Origin: Fluviicola taffensis DSM 16823
GTDB lineage: Bacteria; Bacteroidota; Bacteroidia; Flavobacteriales_D; Crocinitomicaceae
Assembly: GCF_000194605.1 (NCBI RefSeq)
Contig: NC_015321.1
Span: forward strand, 744,001-808,000
Length of the DNA: 64,000 nt
Direction of reading: 5' to 3'
Below the pieces are notes generated by a model. The model was given only the letters and a program-made list of their open reading frames with translations, was not told the DNA's origin and did not search any database. The translations under genes were made by a program, and so were the position numbers. This document shows positions 34,578 through 41,174 of this stretch, piece by piece (position 1 is the first letter of the stretch; the number at the start of each line of letters is the position of its first letter).

Positions 34578-35030
34578 ATGCAAACACCAGAGGAATTAAT
34601 CAACAATGCGCCAGAAGAACGAAAGGATGCTTTAATCAAGCTTAGAAAGACGATTCAGGACAATATTCCAAAAGGTTTTGAAGAATGTATCAGCTACGGA
34701 ATGATTGGATACGTTGTTCCACATTCGTTGTATCCTGATGGGTATCATTGTGATCCCAAATTACCATTGCCTTTCGTCAGCTTTGCATCACAAAAAAACT
34801 TCATTGCATTTTATCACATGGGAATGTATGCAGATCCTGAATTGTTAAATTGGTTTGTGAATGAATACCAACAAGTCAGTAAAACTAAATTAGACATGGG
34901 AAAAAGCTGCGTTCGATTTAAGAAACCAGATCAGATTCCCTTTGAATTAATCGGTCAATTAGTAACTAAAATAACTCCAGAAGACTGGATTAAAACGTAC
35001 GAAAAAAACTATAAATCCAAATTGAAATGA
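34578..35030 (+). CDS. DUF1801 (YdhG-like) protein
   Basis: A 150-residue cytoplasmic protein. The start at the ATG of 34578 is preferred over the TTG three bases upstream. TPEELINNAPEERKDALIKLRKTIQDNIPKGFEECISYGMIGY is the DUF1801 signature, and FVSFASQKNFIAFYHMG follows as the second strand pair. No catalytic residues are known for this family, whose structures resemble small-ligand binding folds. The gene for the LURP-one-like protein starts in its stop codon (ATGA), so the pair is translationally coupled. Confidence 0.85.
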   Translation: MQTPEELINNAPEERKDALIKLRKTIQDNIPKGFEECISYGMIGYVVPHSLYPDGYHCDPKLPLPFVSFASQKNFIAFYHMGMYADPELLNWFVNEYQQVSKTKLDMGKSCVRFKKPDQIPFELIGQLVTKITPEDWIKTYEKNYKSKLK

Positions 35031-35677
35031 GTGAATTATTAGACAACATGAGCTTTTTCGCTCAAAAGAATGTAGATCTGAAAAATCTAAATTATCCGTT
35101 AAAGTTTAGCTTCAAAATAGGAACCATGTCCAATGACTTCGTAATTGAAGATTCCAGTTCCGCAACATTGGCTTATGTGCGTCAAAAAATGTTCAAATTC
35201 ATTGACGAGATTCAAGTTTTTACAGACACTAGTAAGAAGAATCTAGAATTCACAATTAAGGCGAATAAATGGATTGACTTTTCAGCAGCGTATATTTTTA
35301 CAGATAAAAACGGAGTCGACAAAGGTCGTGTTGCACGCAAAGGATGGGCTTCTATTTGGAAAGCACGTTACGATGTATACGATCAAAATCAGCATCTGGC
35401 TTTTCACATCATGGAAGAAAATGCTTGGACCAAGGTTTTTGATACTTTATTCAGTGAAATTCCTATTTTGGGAATGTTTACTGGATACGTATTCAATCCG
35501 AAGTATATCGTGGGAAGACCCGATGGATCTAAAGTGATGCGATTGAAGAAAAATGCATCGATGTTTGGACGAAAGTTCTCTCTTGAAAAAATAGGACCTA
35601 CAAACAATGCAAGCGAAGACGAATGCATCGTACTTTCATTGATGATGATGATCTTATTAGAGAGAAGACGAGGATAA
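35027..35677 (+). CDS. LURP-one/scramblase-like beta-barrel protein
   Basis: A 216-residue soluble protein. The pattern FVIEDSSSATLAYVRQKMFKFIDEIQVFTD, then AAYIFTDKNG, FHIMEEN and YIVGRPDGSKVMRLKKN, fits the tubby-like LURP-one-related fold: alternating strands with a D-x-x-G turn and the closing lipid-facing segment. A hydrophobic stretch ILGMFTGYVF may be the central helix. Eukaryotic relatives bind membranes or phosphoinositides. The bacterial role is unknown. It is coupled to the DUF1801 gene by an ATGA overlap and followed by a terminator. Confidence 0.6.
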   Translation: MSELLDNMSFFAQKNVDLKNLNYPLKFSFKIGTMSNDFVIEDSSSATLAYVRQKMFKFIDEIQVFTDTSKKNLEFTIKANKWIDFSAAYIFTDKNGVDKGRVARKGWASIWKARYDVYDQNQHLAFHIMEENAWTKVFDTLFSEIPILGMFTGYVFNPKYIVGRPDGSKVMRLKKNASMFGRKFSLEKIGPTNNASEDECIVLSLMMMILLERRRG

Positions 35678-35705
35678 ATAAAATCTTAAAATTCAATAGA
35701 ATAAA

Positions 35706-35735
35706 GACCCGCATGACTTTAGAGTAGTGCGGGTC
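35706..35735 (+). terminator. Intrinsic terminator after the LURP-one-like gene
   Basis: GACCCGCA (35706-35713) and TGCGGGTC (35728-35735) with a 14-base loop, followed by GTTTCTTTT on the plus strand. Confidence 0.8.
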
Positions 35736-35778
35736 GTTTCTTTTAACAACTCTAAATCATGATTTTATACGATCAAAC

Positions 35779-35809
35779 TTGACAACACATCGCTAAAATA
35801 CTATATTTA
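35779..35809 (+). promoter_or_regulatory. Promoter of the solo InsA-like gene
   Basis: TTG (35779-35781), 20 bases, TATATTTA (35802-35809). Spacing is ideal for the Bacteroidota sigma factor and only the last base deviates. The ATG is 23 bases downstream. Confidence 0.5.
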
Positions 35810-35831
35810 TGCAAAAATAAAATAGTCTCCA

Positions 35832-36251
35832 ATGAAAATTGAAAGTTGTCCAAAATGTCGAAGTCCTAAAATCATTAAAAGTGGTATTGTGAATAGCCGT
35901 CAGCGCTATACATGCAAACAATGTTCTTACAACTTTACGGTTGATAAGATCGGAAAGAAGATCGATGACTACTACATCACCAAGGCACTTCAGTTGTATC
36001 TGGAAGGATTGAGTTATCGGGAAATCGAACGCATTATTGGCGTTTCACACGTCACAGTTTCCAACTGGGTAAGGCACTACAAAATCAAACGATTAAACGA
36101 CGGAATGTATCATCCAACCTACCGAATCATTACACATCAAGAACTTGTGGAGCAATTGAAAAACAAGGAATTCTTAACCGGAGCAGGAATGATCATCACA
36201 GAACTTGGCGATAAATTCATGCTGATTAAATGGGAGCGCTTCAGAGATTAA
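35832..36251 (+). CDS. Solo InsA-like zinc-ribbon/HTH protein
   Basis: A 139-residue protein built like the DNA-binding half of an IS1-type transposase. A zinc ribbon has C6, C9, C28 and C31, and a helix-turn-helix spans about 59-82 (LSYREIERIIGVSHVTVSNWVRHY). No InsB-like DDE domain follows in any frame, and the C-terminal 50 residues (HPTYRIITHQELVEQL..TELGDKFMLIKW) are not transposase-like. It has its own promoter and stands before a transporter gene. I take it for a domesticated DNA-binding protein, probably a regulator, rather than a broken insertion sequence. No terminal repeats were found. Confidence 0.7.
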   Translation: MKIESCPKCRSPKIIKSGIVNSRQRYTCKQCSYNFTVDKIGKKIDDYYITKALQLYLEGLSYREIERIIGVSHVTVSNWVRHYKIKRLNDGMYHPTYRIITHQELVEQLKNKEFLTGAGMIITELGDKFMLIKWERFRD

Positions 36252-36393
36252 CTATACTGTTTACAAAAATATATAACTCTTTTTTCTCTTCAGTCTGAAT
36301 TACGGAATATTGGTAGAACGAAAACAAGAAGTGAGCTTCCGGAACTCCAACATTGTTTTTACTACGAACTTTTAAACTGTAATTCGAAAAGAC

Positions 36394-37935
36394 ATGAGTA
36401 ACAATACATCTACTAAAGGAATTTGGAAAGTGATTTCCGCCTCCTCTGTCGGAACCCTCATTGAATGGTACGACTTCTACATTTTCGGAAGCTTGGCGGT
36501 GGTTATTTCCACCAAATTTTTCCCTGCAGATAATCCTGTAGCCGCATTCCTATCCACCTTAGCAACATTTGCAGCAGGTTTCGTTGTGAGGCCTTTTGGA
36601 GCATTGTTCTTTGGACGACTGGGCGACTTAATCGGCCGGAAATACACCTTCATGGTCACCTTGCTCTTGATGGGTGGAGCAACCTTTTTAATTGGCTGTG
36701 TACCCTCCTACGAAAGCATTGGGGTTTTTGCTCCGATTTTAATCTTAGTACTTCGATTACTTCAAGGGCTCGCACTTGGTGGAGAATATGGCGGAGCTGC
36801 AACTTATGTAGCTGAGCACTCACCAATTAATCAGCGCGGATATTGGACATCCTGGATCCAAACTACCGCAACCTTTGGATTATTCGTTTCATTGATGGTT
36901 ATTTTGGTAACCCGTGGAGCTTTGAGTGAAGAACAATTTGATACTTGGGGATGGCGCGTTCCATTTTGGGTTTCAATTTTGATGGTCTTAGTCTCGTATT
37001 TGATTCGCAAGAAAATGCACGAATCACCCGAATTTGAAAAAGCAAAAACAGAAGGGAAAATTTCGAAAAATCCGCTCAAAGAAAGTTTTGGAAACAAGTT
37101 AAACTTCAAATTCGTACTCCTTGCATTATTTGGTGTTGCCATGGGACAAGGTGTTGTTTGGTACACAGGACAGTTCTATGCCATGAGCTTCCTCAAAACA
37201 GTCATGTACATTGACGCGCAGCAAGTAGATACACTCATGGGAATTGCACTTCTAATTGGAACCCCATTCTTCGTTGTCTTTGGTTGGATGTCAGATAAAA
37301 TCGGTCGAAAAAAGATCATGCTTGCTGGAATGCTTTTAGCAATCATTTGTTACCGTCCAATTTATCGATTAATGTACGAGCGCACGAACGTCGAGAACAA
37401 AAAGGAATTGATTGTATCAACAAAAACCGATGCATCTGCGACCTTAGTTGCTAGTGGGACAGATTCGCTGTATGCAACAACAACCAATTACTCAGACGGA
37501 ACAGTTTGGAATCAGAAGAAAACAGTTCACTTAGACAAGGAAAACGAAGTAATTATTGCAGCTGGAAAGCCGCGTATTGACACAAAAACATCAATCAACA
37601 TTCCAAGCTCCGACAAATGGTTCCTGACCTTCCTCGTATTTATACAGGTCATTTTCGTGACAATGGTTTACGGTCCAATTGCAGCATTCTTGGTAGAAAT
37701 GTTCCCTGTACAAATTCGCTACACTTCGATGTCTTTACCATACCATATAGGAAACGGAATTTTTGGGGGACTTCTGCCTGCTATTTCGACTTATCTTGTA
37801 ACTCAATCGCAAGCCACAGGGGCAAAAGAATTCTATCTCGACGGATTATGGTATCCAATTATCATTGCAGGTGTAAGTTTCATCATAGGATTGATCTATG
37901 TAAAGGACAAGAAACCGGAACAAGTAACAAACTAA
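36394..37935 (+). CDS. MHS-family MFS transporter with an extra loop domain
   Basis: A 513-residue proton symporter of the metabolite:H+ symporter group (ProP/ShiA/KgtP-like). The signature GTLIEWYDFYIFG opens the first helix, RPFGALFFGRLGDLIGRK marks the loop between helices 2 and 3, and QGLALGGEYGGAATYVAEH is the fourth/fifth helix motif. Twelve hydrophobic segments are present. Between helices 8 and 9 (about 328-408) an insertion of about 80 hydrophilic, Thr/Ser-rich residues extends to one side of the membrane. This is not usual in ProP-type proteins. A two-helix small protein gene follows 17 bases later. Confidence 0.88.
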   Translation: MSNNTSTKGIWKVISASSVGTLIEWYDFYIFGSLAVVISTKFFPADNPVAAFLSTLATFAAGFVVRPFGALFFGRLGDLIGRKYTFMVTLLLMGGATFLIGCVPSYESIGVFAPILILVLRLLQGLALGGEYGGAATYVAEHSPINQRGYWTSWIQTTATFGLFVSLMVILVTRGALSEEQFDTWGWRVPFWVSILMVLVSYLIRKKMHESPEFEKAKTEGKISKNPLKESFGNKLNFKFVLLALFGVAMGQGVVWYTGQFYAMSFLKTVMYIDAQQVDTLMGIALLIGTPFFVVFGWMSDKIGRKKIMLAGMLLAIICYRPIYRLMYERTNVENKKELIVSTKTDASATLVASGTDSLYATTTNYSDGTVWNQKKTVHLDKENEVIIAAGKPRIDTKTSINIPSSDKWFLTFLVFIQVIFVTMVYGPIAAFLVEMFPVQIRYTSMSLPYHIGNGIFGGLLPAISTYLVTQSQATGAKEFYLDGLWYPIIIAGVSFIIGLIYVKDKKPEQVTN

Positions 37936-37952
37936 TTAAAACACAAAACATT

Positions 37953-38177
37953 ATGAACATTGTAAAAAGAGTTTTAGGAGTTGTTTGGCTATTACTAGCC
38001 GCTCTCTCAGCATATTTCTGTGTTATGAAATTTGGACTACCCAAGTTTTCAACAGGAAGCCAGGATGATTTGGTATTTGGAATAATCATTCTCTGTATTC
38101 TTACGCCACTTATTGTTTTAGGTTTAGCGATATTCGGGGTTTACGCTTTGAAAGGCGAATATGACGACGAAAAATAA
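37953..38177 (+). CDS. Small two-helix membrane protein
   Basis: A 74-residue protein (MNIVKRVLGVVWLLLAALSAY...) with two hydrophobic segments (about 5-25 and 42-68) and an acidic tail EYDDEK. It starts 17 bases after the MHS transporter gene and is likely co-transcribed, so it may be an accessory subunit of that transporter. This is inferred from position alone. It may belong to one of the small Bacteroidota DUF families that accompany such transporters, but I cannot name it safely. The hairpin at 38188-38233 ends the transcript. Confidence 0.7.
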   Translation: MNIVKRVLGVVWLLLAALSAYFCVMKFGLPKFSTGSQDDLVFGIIILCILTPLIVLGLAIFGVYALKGEYDDEK

Positions 38178-38187
38178 ATCTACATGT

Positions 38188-38233
38188 TTAAACAAAGAAA
38201 CGCTTTCAGAAATGGAGGTGTTTCTTTGTTTAA
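38188..38233 (+). terminator. 14-bp A/T-rich hairpin after the transporter operon
   Basis: TTAAACAAAGAAAC (38188-38201) and GTTTCTTTGTTTAA (38220-38233) are exact inverted repeats with an 18-base loop. Low GC makes it a weaker terminator, but it lies ten bases after the stop codon. Confidence 0.6.
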
Positions 38234-38310
38234 TATAAAATAACATATCGGATCAGGAGATCCTAAATAGCATAGATCCTAAGCATCGAAAATTAGTATA
38301 TTTACGTTTA

Positions 38311-38604
38311 ATGAAACGTAAAATAGGGATTCTACTATTAATTGTTCTAAACTCAATATTTACATATTTGATTGCTATAACAGCAATTCTTAGTTACGGC
38401 CTAATAAATGGGCGTTCAGGGCCAATTAAAGCACTGGAAACAGCAAATCATGTAGCGATAAGCATATTTATCAAGGTCGGAGCTTTATCCATCATCATTC
38501 TTACGATTAATTACTTAATCTCAAGGATAATGATTCAAAGCAAGAAACCTCTTGTTATCAGTATAATTATGGTAATGACCAGTTTATATAACCCAACCCA
38601 CTAA
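38311..38604 (+). CDS. Small membrane protein of unknown function
   Basis: A 97-residue protein with three hydrophobic segments (about 5-28, 48-68, 78-92) and few charges apart from the N-terminal MKRK. It has no relative I recognise. It lies at the border of the low-GC island and its stop codon is only four bases before the 12-bp inverted repeat that opens the structured RNA candidate. A protein-coding role is likely from the consistent membrane pattern but not certain. Confidence 0.5.
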   Translation: MKRKIGILLLIVLNSIFTYLIAITAILSYGLINGRSGPIKALETANHVAISIFIKVGALSIIILTINYLISRIMIQSKKPLVISIIMVMTSLYNPTH

Positions 38605-38608
38605 AAAG

Positions 38609-38927
38609 GTGTAGAGAAGGGCGAGAATCTTTTTCTCACTTTGTTAGAGTCGGCGGAGTAAGATTCACTAGTAAACTCCGCCTTAATGACTCAGGTAAAA
38701 AGTAGAACTAATGCATGTGTAAGCGAATACACTACAAGAGCAAGTCTATACAATAGATGAGTTAGGCTTTTACACTTTACCTCAATCTCAAAAGATTTAT
38801 ACCGAAGTAGAAATTTTTCATTAGACATAACGAGACATGTTACGTGAATAACACCTTCTCTACACTCTATAAAAGTATAAGAAATTTAATATTAACAAGT
38901 AAAGGACTTAATTTAGAGTCCTTTTTT
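38609..38927 (+). ncRNA. Candidate structured RNA closed by a 12-bp stem
   Basis: GTGTAGAGAAGG (38609-38620) is exactly complementary to CCTTCTCTACAC (38854-38865), which closes a 257-base domain. Inside are hairpins at 38623-38637 (GAGAA/TTCTC), 38647-38692 (GAGTC and GGCGGAGT paired with ACTCCGCC and GACTC), 38717-38732 (GTGTA-AGCGAA-TACAC), 38745-38757 (TCTAT/ATAGA) and 38784-38797 (AATCT/AGATT). A strong terminator at 38901-38927 follows on the plus strand. No convincing reading frame fits. I find no tRNA-like end, no RNase P core and no reverse transcriptase, so it is not an obvious tmRNA, RNase P RNA or retron. A MITE with 12-bp terminal repeats is the main alternative. Confidence 0.5.
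38901..38927 (+). terminator. Intrinsic terminator behind the structured element
   Basis: AAAGGACT (38901-38908) pairs with AGTCCTTT (38917-38924), then the T tract continues to 38927. It points along the plus strand. Confidence 0.85.
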
Positions 38928-38941
38928 AATTATATGAAATT

Positions 38942-39130
38942 ATGGAAAAATACATTTCTCCACCAGTTGAAGAAAATTATGAATATGTGGTATTTAAGGA
39001 GTACCTTGAGACAAAAGATTCACCAAAAGCAAAGAAACTTTTGGAAAAACTAAATTCTCTCAAAACCTGTGAGGACTACCTTAATTTTAAGAGTTTTCTA
39101 CTGTGGGATCTCTTTATTGAGGCTTTCTAA
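38942..39130 (+). CDS. Small hypothetical protein
   Basis: A 62-residue acidic, helical protein (MEKYISPPVEENYEYVVF...) with KDSPKAKKLLEKLNSL in the middle and a hydrophobic end LLWDLFIEAF. It starts 15 bases after a terminator, so it would need its own promoter, which I could not locate. The last 33 bases overlap, on the opposite strand, a second small gene. Unknown function. The protein-like composition argues for a real gene but only moderately. Confidence 0.4.
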   Translation: MEKYISPPVEENYEYVVFKEYLETKDSPKAKKLLEKLNSLKTCEDYLNFKSFLLWDLFIEAF

Positions 39131-39262
39131 AGACTTTTGTAAACCATTTACTTTCTCTCTTTCTTCAGGAGTAAGAAACTTATTCTTATTATACTCTTTA
39201 ATAAGAATGTTCAGTAGTTGGTTTTGAACTTTGATGATTTCAATTAGTTTTTCTTCGTTCAT
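39098..39262 (-). CDS. 54-residue helical protein
   Basis: On the minus strand from the ATG at 39262 the frame reads MNEEKLIEIIKVQNQLLNIL and ends in NKEIPQ at a TAG. Its regular heptad-like placing of Leu/Ile (about 5-25 and 38-50) with a short turn LTPEERE between them suggests a two-helix hairpin. It is oriented like, and lies downstream of, the envelope operon at 39298-40777. It overlaps the 62-residue gene tail to tail by 33 bases, so at most one of the two may be functional. No family is recognised. Confidence 0.45.
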   Translation of the reverse strand: MNEEKLIEIIKVQNQLLNILIKEYNKNKFLTPEEREKVNGLQKSLESLNKEIPQ

Positions 39263-39297
39263 AAATAGTTGTTTTAAATTGTGAATATACTAGATTA

Positions 39298-39831
39298 TTA
39301 GCATGCGTTGAGAATTCCTACCAACAACATACTAAGAAAGATAATAAGTAGAATTCTTGCATCAGTTATTTCTAATTTTTCTTTTGGTTTAGGTGTGTCC
39401 CGAGATATTATTTTTGGAGTTTCATTAATAGGTTTTTGTTGGATATTTTTGTATGGAACAGGGCTTATAAATGTCCTATATACCCATACAGCTAAAAATA
39501 TGAAGAGGGGTAGAACAACATACAAAAGGTATTCATAGTTACCATAGTAACCAAAAACACCAACAAATTTACAGTACTCATATCCACCGCCCCAAGATTC
39601 CTCTATAAATTCATGGAATGGGTAAAAATTCTCTTCTTCCTCTTGTGAAGTAGCATCAGGGGTAAGATAGTAGTGAGTATGAATAGTTGTAAGACCTCCG
39701 TCCATAAGCTCATATTTAACTCTTGTATCATAACTACTTTTAGGATGTAGTTCAAATAGATAACAGAAATACATTATGGAATGAATTAGAACCCAAAAGA
39801 ATAGAAATTTTTTGAAGTTTTTTGACAGCAT
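39298..39831 (-). CDS. Membrane protein of the accessory operon
   Basis: A 177-residue protein with hydrophobic segments at about 7-27, 101-122 and 157-175. Between the first two lies a large soluble loop of about 70 residues rich in Tyr, Glu and Gly (YPFHEFIEESWGGGYEY). The basic stretch between the second and third segments (KPINETPKIISRDTPKPKEK) should face the cytoplasm. I do not recognise the family. It is the third gene of a minus-strand operon with a secreted protein and a lipoprotein, under an operator pair at 40782-40824. Confidence 0.6.
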   Translation of the reverse strand: MLSKNFKKFLFFWVLIHSIMYFCYLFELHPKSSYDTRVKYELMDGGLTTIHTHYYLTPDATSQEEEENFYPFHEFIEESWGGGYEYCKFVGVFGYYGNYEYLLYVVLPLFIFLAVWVYRTFISPVPYKNIQQKPINETPKIISRDTPKPKEKLEITDARILLIIFLSMLLVGILNAC

Positions 39832-39846
39832 ATGAAATTGAATTTA

Positions 39847-40173
39847 TTACCAAGACATCATGGTATTCTTGTGTTTAATATAGAAGTCCCTCACTTGAAT
39901 CCAAGTAGTTTCGTTTTCTAAGTTATACCGATAACATTTTTCCAATTCTATATTCACTTGATGATAATACTGACTTAGTTGTGTAGGGATATTATCTCCG
40001 TATTTTGAAGTCTTCATTTTGTAAGTTTCTGAAAGAATATGGAGCATTGTTATCACTTCGTTTGCTCTATTATTTCGTAACATCAACTGTTCCTTGTTCG
40101 GAGAGTAATTGTTTTGAGTAAATCCAATATTAGATGTAAATAGAAGTGTAATTATGAGTAGTAAATTTTTCAT
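39847..40173 (-). CDS. Secreted helical protein of the accessory operon
   Basis: A 108-residue protein with a signal peptide MKNLLLIITLLFTSNIGFTQ. The mature 88 residues are helical (ANEVITMLHILSETYKMKTS, LSQYYHQVNIELEKCYRY) with a single cysteine. There is no lipobox or membrane helix, so it is periplasmic or released. The gap to the upstream lipoprotein gene is one base and to the downstream membrane-protein gene 15 bases, so the three proteins are made together and may form an envelope complex. Function unknown. Confidence 0.65.
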   Translation of the reverse strand: MKNLLLIITLLFTSNIGFTQNNYSPNKEQLMLRNNRANEVITMLHILSETYKMKTSKYGDNIPTQLSQYYHQVNIELEKCYRYNLENETTWIQVRDFYIKHKNTMMSW

Positions 40174-40174
40174 A

Positions 40175-40777
40175 TCAAAACTTTCTAATTGCTCTTACAG
40201 GAAGAAGAACATTCTTTTGGTAAGCTTGACCGCTTAATACATTTCCACCAGATTTTATTTTCGCGGTCAAAGCTGAGGGTTTGTTTTCCTCATAACTAGT
40301 CCAGTAGATTTTGTTTGTATAAGTGGATTCAGTAATTACACCAGAGTTGATTACAATATATAATTCTCCATAGGTAGGAAGATACCAATCTGAATATCCA
40401 TTAAGTACTAAGTTTTGACAAACTTTTGAAGCATACACACCAGTAGTTCCTAAAGAATCTATAATTCTTTGTGTAAATGCAGACCCTGCACCAACATACT
40501 GTCCACCTGAACCTAAATTTTGGTCTTTAAAACTTTGTGAAAAGCACAGCTTAAAAGAAGAAGCATTGCCAACTTCATTAGTCCATTTACATGTATCAAT
40601 GTCTTGTTCTGTGATGATTAAGCCATGTTGCCCGTCTTCATCTAATTGAAACACAATCCCACCTTGATAAACAGCTCCTATGCTTGTTACAGGTGCTGGA
40701 GGTGTTGGTTCTGGTTCTTTCTTTTTACAGGAAAGGCTAATAGTAATAAGTGCTGTGAATAAGATTAGTTTTTTCAT
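40175..40777 (-). CDS. Lipoprotein with DUF1566-like domain
   Basis: The ATG at 40777 gives MKKLILFTALITISLSC with Cys17 as the lipid site, then a Lys/Glu/Pro linker and a domain of about 165 residues. GAVYQGGIVFQLDEDGQHGLI and GYSDWYLPTYGELYIVINS with a terminal VLLPVRAIRKF match the DUF1566/Lcl C-terminal type, found in adhesins and surface lipoproteins. Three cysteines remain (DTCKW, LCFSQ, VCQNL). It is the first gene of the operon and begins right below two palindromic sites, so it should be the gene most directly controlled by the adjacent regulator. Confidence 0.75.
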   Translation of the reverse strand: MKKLILFTALITISLSCKKKEPEPTPPAPVTSIGAVYQGGIVFQLDEDGQHGLIITEQDIDTCKWTNEVGNASSFKLCFSQSFKDQNLGSGGQYVGAGSAFTQRIIDSLGTTGVYASKVCQNLVLNGYSDWYLPTYGELYIVINSGVITESTYTNKIYWTSYEENKPSALTAKIKSGGNVLSGQAYQKNVLLPVRAIRKF

Positions 40778-40781
40778 ATTA

Positions 40782-40824
40782 ATCATTTTTGATTAGTTTG
40801 TAAATATAATTCATCAAATTTGAT
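40782..40824. promoter_or_regulatory. Two ATCA-N4-TGAT operators in the divergent promoter
   Basis: ATCA-TTTT-TGAT (40782-40793) and ATCA-AATT-TGAT (40813-40824) are two copies of one palindrome, 31 bp apart, about three helical turns. The following bases also repeat (TTTGATTAGT at 40788 and 40819). On the minus strand a TATATTTA -7 box (40808-40801) lies between the two sites, and one TTTG lies 22 bases upstream of it. The sites thus flank and overlap the promoter of the lipoprotein operon and also sit upstream of the XRE gene. Two equal sites, three turns apart, suggest cooperative repressor binding. Confidence 0.6.
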
Positions 40825-40860
40825 TAGTAACAAACTTTTTAAATATTCTCTCTTTGGAGA

Positions 40861-41121
40861 ATGGATAAGAATGAGTTTGACAGTTTATTCGGGGAGTTTA
40901 TAAAACAAAAGAGAAAGTCTTTGAATTGGACTCAAAATGATCTTGCAGAGAAGATCAATAATGACTTCCAAAACATTTCTCGCTTAGAAAGAGGTGAAGT
41001 TAGTCCTTCTATATTTTGGATAAGTGAACTTGCCAAAGGTTTTGGTTGTTCTTTAGGTGAATTAATGACTGAATTTGACGCCTTTGTAAGTAACATTCAA
41101 AAAATTCCTTCAAAACACTAA
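40861..41121 (+). CDS. XRE-family transcriptional regulator
   Basis: An 86-residue DNA-binding protein consisting of little more than the lambda-repressor-like domain. FIKQKRKSLNWTQNDLAEKINNDFQNISRLERGEVSPSIFWISELAKGFGCSLGELM (about 13-70) contains the recognition helix FQNISRLERG. A short hydrophobic tail may mediate dimerisation. It is divergent from the lipoprotein operon and the two operator-like palindromes lie 37-79 bases upstream of its start, so it probably represses that operon and itself. The transposase gene follows 53 bases later in the same direction. Confidence 0.85.
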   Translation: MDKNEFDSLFGEFIKQKRKSLNWTQNDLAEKINNDFQNISRLERGEVSPSIFWISELAKGFGCSLGELMTEFDAFVSNIQKIPSKH

Positions 41122-41174
41122 TAATTTCGTTACTTCTTAATAGTTGAGCATTACCCCTACATAATCGCTCACTT

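Noticed and set aside
36240-36393. InsB frame or second half of an IS1-type element after the InsA-like gene
   Set aside because: No DDE motif and no frame of sufficient length before the transporter gene in either direction.
37617-37952. Longer frame upstream of the 74-residue membrane protein
   Set aside because: It runs out of frame through the transporter gene and has no protein character until the ATG at 37953.
38609-38865. tmRNA, RNase P RNA or retron RNA
   Set aside because: There is no tRNA-like acceptor and T arm, no conserved GAGGAAAGTCC core, and no adjacent reverse transcriptase gene. I keep it only as an unclassified structured candidate.
38844-39053. Lysine/Asn-rich frame across the terminator region
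   Set aside because: It crosses the structured element end and the terminator and has only low-complexity composition. The overlapping frame from 38942 is more protein-like.
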